NCBI GenBank assembly: GCA_033980235.1
Contig: CM067069.1
Span: 38,129,992-38,193,991 of the forward strand
Direction: 5' to 3'
DNA length: 64,000 nucleotides
DNA from: Diadema setosum
Lineage: Eukaryota; Echinodermata; Echinoidea; Diadematoida; Diadematidae
Shown here: positions 59,047 to 64,000 of the stretch, one piece after another
How positions within the stretch are numbered: the first letter of the stretch is position 1
How the letters are laid out: the number at the start of each line of letters is the position of its first letter
Notes under the pieces: model-generated
What the model saw: the letters and a program-made list of their open reading frames with translations, nothing else
The model's database searches: none
What the model was told of the DNA's origin: nothing
Position numbers and translations under genes: made by a program

Positions 59047-60213
59047 TGTTACCATGGGAACGCATTGTTCAACATTGAATAAAGTTGTGTTTTGTTTATT
59101 AAACAAATCTGTTCGTCATATGTGTCATAATTACGTATCGCAAATCAAGTGCTCAAAAACTGAGGGAGTTGGATGAATAAACTGGTAAGTCCTATGATTT
59201 TCATAAAAAAATTATGTTACCATGGCAACACACTGTCCAATATTAATGGAAGAAAATTTGAAAGAAAGGTTTGCACAAATACAAATTATGACTGTCACAT
59301 GTGTCAAATATCAAGTCAAATGCTCAAAAGCTGAGGAAGTTAGCTGAATCCACAGTATTTTTTTATGATTTTCATTCAGAATACTCTGTTACCATGGCAA
59401 CACATTGACAACGATCAAAGAAGAAATTCGCAAATCAGTCAATGTACTTTGGCAGTCTCATGTGCCAAATTTCAAGTAAAATGCTCAAATACTGAAGGAG
59501 TAAACTGAATCCGCAAATTTTTTGTATTATATTCATTGAAAATGTTGTTACCATGGCAACACAATGTTCCATATCTATGAAAGATTGAAGTTTGCACAAC
59601 TGCATATCATAGTGGTCACATGTACCAACTTTCAAGCCAAATGCTCAAAAGCTGAGGGAGATGGCTGAATCCACAATAGTTTTGTATGCTTTTTATTCAA
59701 AGTCTGTTGTTACCATGGCAACGCATTGTTCAACAATGACGAAAAATGAAGTTTGCACATCTACGTACTATACCGGTCACATCTGCCAAATTTTAAGCCA
59801 TTGCTCAAAGACTGACAAATTTATCTGAATTCACAATATTTTTAGGTGCTTTTAAGTGAAAAAAAATGCTGTTACCATGGCAACGCATTGTTCAACATCA
59901 ACAAAAGATTAGTTCTGCACATCTACATACTATAGCGGTCACATGTGCCAAAATTTAGGTCAAATGCTAAAAAACTATACGAAGTTAGATCAACCCACAT
60001 ATTTCTTTGTATGATTGGTATAGAAAAAACTGTTGTTGCCATGGCAACAGATTTCTTCACATCCACACACGGAAAAAAGCGTCTTGCACAACTACACATT
60101 ACTTTGATCTGATTCTACGCTGAATTTCAACTGCATTGCTTTAAAACTGAGTGTAGTAGTGTAATCCACAATAATTTGTATGATTTTATGAAAATATGTC
60201 GTTGCCATGGCAA
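59047..60213. promoter_or_regulatory. X-box (RFX-type) tandem array of copy C, eight sites
   Basis: Mirror of 36019-37185, with sites from GTTACCATGGGAAC at 59047-59060 to GTTGCCATGGCAAA at 60200-60213. All eight sites are kept. Confidence 0.65.
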
Positions 60214-60342
60214 AGCATTACGCGATATTAACGAAAAAGATGTCTTGCACATCTACCTTTGACAGTGGTCACACATGCCAAATTTGGGGTCAATTTCTCC
60301 AAAAATGAGAAAAAAAAGTTTGATACAATGGCTCTCTGAAAA

Positions 60343-60404
60343 AGCTATCACATAAACTTAGGAGTGCTCCTGACCACTCCTAGATTTATGTGATAGCTTT
60401 GCCA
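60343..60404 (-). repeat. Subterminal hairpin of copy C
   Basis: Mirror of 35831-35892. Confidence 0.8.
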
Positions 60405-60592
60405 AGTTAGGAGAGACTTTATGTGCTAGCTTCGTTCATGAAATGGTTTGTAGAAAAAGTCTCTCCTAAGTCTGAGTTTATGTGATAGCTTTATGCGATA
60501 GCTTTTTCATGAAACGGTTTTCAGCAAAGTCTCTCCTAAGTGTGACTTAGGAGAGAGAAAGTCTCTCTTAAGACTTTCATGAAACGGACCCC

Positions 60593-61922
60593 TGGATCTA
60601 CGTACTACTACTAGGCCCTACTACTACTACTAGATCTAGTTAGTCTAACCACTGTCGGACTCTCCAGATAGTACTACCTGCCCTAACCCCAGGGCACTCC
60701 CTGTTAGTTGTACAAAGTGCTTTGCGTTCGGGCTGGTCGCTGTTATTATAAGCCTAAACCCTAGTATTTTACAAGTTTTTGTTGTAGACCTATAGTAATG
60801 TTAGATAGTAACATTAGGACTTGTAAACGTAACAATGACACAGGTAACGTACAGCTGGTTCTCTGTAGTGTAAATGCTAACGCTATAAGTTCACGTTAGG
60901 GCCTAAAAAACATTAGGCTTAGGTTAGGCCCATAATTCTGTTGGACAAAATAACCTAGATTTTCTAGACTGAAAAAAAAACAACAACAGATTTTTCCTGT
61001 CGATTTGACACAAAACGGAAAATTTGTATCACTTCTGAATACTATCCACACAGCTAGTGACAGTGTAATTATTCAATGTTAGACACGTCTTCAAAAATAT
61101 AGGTCTAGAAAGGCCTAGATCCTAATAATATTAATTATAAAATGCAGATCAATTCTCATGAAATTCCCGGTTTCTTCTTCGATCCCTTCACTATTCAGGC
61201 CTTAAGTTACCTGCAATTCACCCATACATGAACAAATCGGGCAATTGCTCTCATGAAATATCTGCACGCTAAATATATCATAAAAATCAACCCACAAACA
61301 TTTCACTATTACTTGTAGAAGTTAGTAAACGCTACCATGCTAAGCTATTAAACTCAGCTGGCCATTTGGTCATTCAAACAAACGGCGATGTGCCTACGTG
61401 GGACTATTGTGATAACGCTACTACCGGTAAGATTAGATCTACATCTAGCTATCCCTTGGAGAATTGTAGAAGATTCGAACAAAAAATATATCCAAATAAT
61501 ATATCATTATGAATCCACATGCATTACTTTTCAATTGTAGACAGCTTTAAATATACTCACTAATAGAAATATGTACTGGTAGCGTTGTAGAATACAACTT
61601 AGCCTCTAGGATCCTGCCTCCATCGTAGATCTGTTGCCTCTGCGCTGTATACACTGTGTGTGTATACGTGCTATGTCTATGTAGCGAGTGCTCACCGCAT
61701 GTAACACAATAGGGAGGAAACGTTAATGATATGCTAATGATATGTTAATTAGTATTATCCTCGAACATGACGATTGAAAAAATTAAAGTCTCTCATAGCT
61801 TAGGAGAGACTTCGTGAAATGGTTTTAACTTCTCTGTGAAAGTCTCTCCTAGCTTAGGAGCGGCTTGGCCATTTAAGATTTATGTGATAGCTTTTATGTG
61901 ATAGCTTCATGAAACGGACCCC
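60593..61922 (+). mobile_element. Transposon X1, tail segment (third of three pieces)
   Basis: Continues X1 exactly where 35640 stops: the joined sequence reads GTAGACC then TGGATCTACG, as uninterrupted in B at about 45043-45055. Compared with B it has only one copy of the GCCCTAACCCC...GGTCGC segment, lacks the GC-rich hairpin, and retains the tail part deleted in B. It ends in TTCATGAAACGGACCCC at 61906-61922, the inverse of the start at 9827. Confidence 0.85.
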
Positions 61923-62690
61923 TGACCGGACCAAATCTGCGGATCTAACCTCCAGGACACTTGACAATCGACTATTTGTCTTTAGGTTTACATACATCCA
62001 AATCCCATTATAACAAAATAATCTTATCACTACGAGATTTACTCTAACAAAAGGTTTTTGATGCTGTTGGAAAGAAACTTGAACTGTCTGCCGTCTTTAA
62101 TGCAAATAACCTTATTACGTTAAAGTCATTATTCATGCGTCAGCAATTAGCAAAATTACTACTTTTCAATACACCGAAGGCATTTTACTGCCATTGTCAG
62201 ACGAACGTTCTAGGGCAATACCATGCTACTCTAATAAAATAAAACTCACACAGGTCTTCCAATATCCTTCGATGCCTTTCTCTTTTTCTAATAATTTATT
62301 AAAACAGATTACCGAGAATGTACTATTCAGTTTTCAGGGACAAGACATGGTGCCATTATTCCTTTCATCGACCGGTAGCAGTATCAGACACCACTGAAGC
62401 GTAAAGTTTCTCCTTTGGGACAATCATATTCTGCCCATGTGTGAAATCTATGTCCAGGGAAAATTGGCTTCTCCGCATTACAACATCGTACCAAGAGAAA
62501 AAATTCTCGCCACCGACAATAGGCGATATCAAGTGATATCGTACGATACCTCCGATATCAAACCTCTCAGGCCGGGGCAGTAACTTCCGGTTTCATGCGT
62601 GCGAGCTGGCTCGATGCTCTACCGGCGAATATTTTTTTCCGTACATGGAAACGCTATGGGACATGAATTATACGTAACCCCGCTAGTAAT
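61923..62690. other. Right flank of X1, unassigned
   Basis: First unique sequence to the right of the nested block. It starts TGACCGGACC; the left flank of X1 ends GATCCT, so only a single T is shared and no longer target duplication is evident. No recognised gene. Confidence 0.5.
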
Positions 62691-62790
62691 ATGCGGGGAG
62701 CGGAGAGCATCGTGATTGTCAGCCAGGGCAGCCGGCGCCGCAGCGTGCTGAGCATGTTTCGAAGAAAATGCAGTCGATTGTGGAGAGCAG
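62691..62790 (+). CDS. Possible first coding exon (uncertain)
   Basis: In a locally GC-rich stretch an ATG opens 33 codons (MRGAESIVIVSQGSRRRS then a basic, Arg-rich segment) that run into a donor-like GAGCAG|GTACAC. Unspliced, the frame continues for 25 codons to a stop. No domain recognised and no next exon found; the call rests only on base composition and the splice-like site. Confidence 0.2.
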
Positions 62791-64000
62791 GTACACGCGC
62801 AGCTCGCGTGAAATGTACAACTCTGCAACTTTACAAGCTACAACCTCTACAGCCATCGGCTTGGAATTGATGCCACATTACCACTATTCGTACATGCATA
62901 AATGGCCACAAATAAGAGCTCTTCCGAAATCTTTTGCAGGCCCTTTTTGTCGATCGGGTGCTACATGTAGTATTCGTAAATACATCGCTACAATTGGCAA
63001 TGAAGTGGACATATATTCATAATCGACTTCTAACATATGCCCCAGTCACACAGTGCTTTGCGATGGGTTACGTCCGCCGCGGATTGATACGGATGAGTGG
63101 ACGCAGGGGGACGCAACGTGGACGCAGGCATCCGCAGGGTCGTATGTAGACGTAACTGTCCGTAACAAATCCGTAAAGAAACGCAAAATGACCGCGCCAA
63201 GCCTGCGAACATTGTGAAACTTCGTGGACATAAGGAGTGCGCGAGCGGTGCGCACACGCGCGGATTAGCTATAACGTGTAATTTCTCGCATCAAAAAACG
63301 TATCTTGATGCTATATGTTGAAATATGTCATATTTCTTGTTGACGGCACCGAAGGGGGCGAAGCGATTTGAAAAGAAGACAAAATTTACTTTCTTCTCAT
63401 GTTATGATTTTTTCCAGAGAGTATTTATCTTCGCTGCTTTTTAAGTTTGAATTTGGCTAAGCATGTTCACTTTTTGTAAAAAGTCTATGGAAAATGAAGA
63501 AATTTCCACGATTTCGTACGTATACTCGCTGGTTTTCAACATCGATCAAATCAGAACCATATATCGTATCAACTTGGGGCGAAGTGTTTTGGATAGAGCG
63601 GGCTGTAATCTACATGACTATATAAAACTCATTGCAATTGGTTATTTAACTCCGCTGCTTTCTTAGGCTAAAACTACTGCACAATTGGAAAAACTGTCTC
63701 AAAAGTAGAAAACCTAGCGATGACGTAATGGGCGATACTATTCATCGCAAAGGGAGATGACCGGATGTACGTGGTATGTACGTACGTACAGTCCATTGTC
63801 TCATTTCTCACGCGAGAAGCCCGAATGTGACAACGGTGATCTTTCCCAAGGTATTTTAAAGAGGAATCCTCCTGTTTTGTCCGAAAAAAACTTATTACAA
63901 CGGCCATGAAGGTGGTTAAAATGATCAAGTATGCTTTAAGATTGGTGGAAGCGTACATAATTTCATGAAAAAATGTCTACATAGCCAGAAAATGAGGTAA
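62791..64000. other. Unassigned sequence
   Basis: The GC-rich part at 63065-63260 repeats GGACGCA and TCCGTAA-like phrases (GTGGACGCAGG, GTGGACGCAGGC, TGTCCGTAACAAATCCGTAAAG), suggesting a degraded repeat. The rest is AT-rich with short frames only; none has a recognisable domain. Confidence 0.5.

Larger units (their letters stand above)
46422..60592 (-). mobile_element. Transposon X copy C, right arm of the giant palindrome
   Basis: 14,171 bp, reading tail to head on the + strand. It is 3,392 bp longer than B; element b (about 1,702), element c (about 1,292) and the tail segment deleted in B (about 398) account for that. The head ends at 60592 and the next base resumes X1. C and B share the TTAA MITE, the pogo-like end, the eight X-boxes and a 26-bp tandem duplication near 44040/50885 absent from X1, so they descend from one progenitor or one arm was copied from the other. 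Confidence 0.88.

Noticed and set aside
35642..60592. Palindrome as a pure assembly error
   Set aside because: Arm-specific insertions with clean empty sites and an arm-specific deletion argue for two real copies, although only long reads can settle it.

Overview
This window is non-coding, repeat-dense animal DNA. The retrotransposon class at 13.8-20.0 kb, intron-like organisation, abundant (TG)n/(CA)n and (TA)n runs and the families of short mobile elements suggest a marine invertebrate deuterostome, most likely an echinoderm. That assignment is inference; no gene here fixes the species. No rRNA or tRNA gene was recognised, and only one long open reading frame is convincing: the polyprotein of an LTR retrotransposon.

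Layout. 1-624 looks like the right part of an LTR or promoter/poly(A) unit. 780-3238 is a 2.46-kb transposon with 127-bp terminal inverted repeats (TIRs) built from a 14-bp motif. 3.2-9.8 kb is mostly unassigned, with two candidate NLR/LRR-type exons on the minus strand (6147-6878) and a 482-bp MITE (8078-8559). From 9827 to 61922 (52 kb) almost everything can be explained as one ancient transposon, here called X1, ending in GGGGTCCGTTTCATGAA inverted repeats, into which other elements inserted in layers.

Nesting. X1 is cut into three pieces (9827-10448, 27137-35640, 60593-61922). The first cut is a 16.68-kb TTAA/CCC-ended (piggyBac-type) insertion, 10453-27132. It holds three tandem copies of a ~2.9-3.0-kb unit, the first of which received a 6.2-kb Ty3/gypsy element (13837-20033). 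The second cut is a 24.95-kb palindromic block made of two further X copies joined tail to tail: B (35642-46420, +) and C (46422-60592, -). Copies B and C are far more alike than either is to X1. C carries two tandem-repeat elements absent from B (46469-48170 and 52642-53934), B has a ~400-bp deletion near its tail, and these differences account for the length gap between the arms.

The retrotransposon has identical-looking 175-bp LTRs, an ATAC target duplication and one intact gag-protease-RT-RNase H frame. It lacks an integrase, which in the related Gmr1-like elements sits between protease and RT. Its leader contains ten 38-bp units, each forming a six-base-pair hairpin whose stem covaries between units: the strongest sign of a selected RNA structure in the window.

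X copies each contain a ~165-bp tandem array centred on GTTGCCATGGYAAC, a match to the RFX X-box, and the smaller tandem-repeat elements contain runs of TGACCTTTGACCT, a DR1-type nuclear-receptor site. The region is thus a layered record of transposition carrying large numbers of potential regulatory sites rather than a set of host genes.
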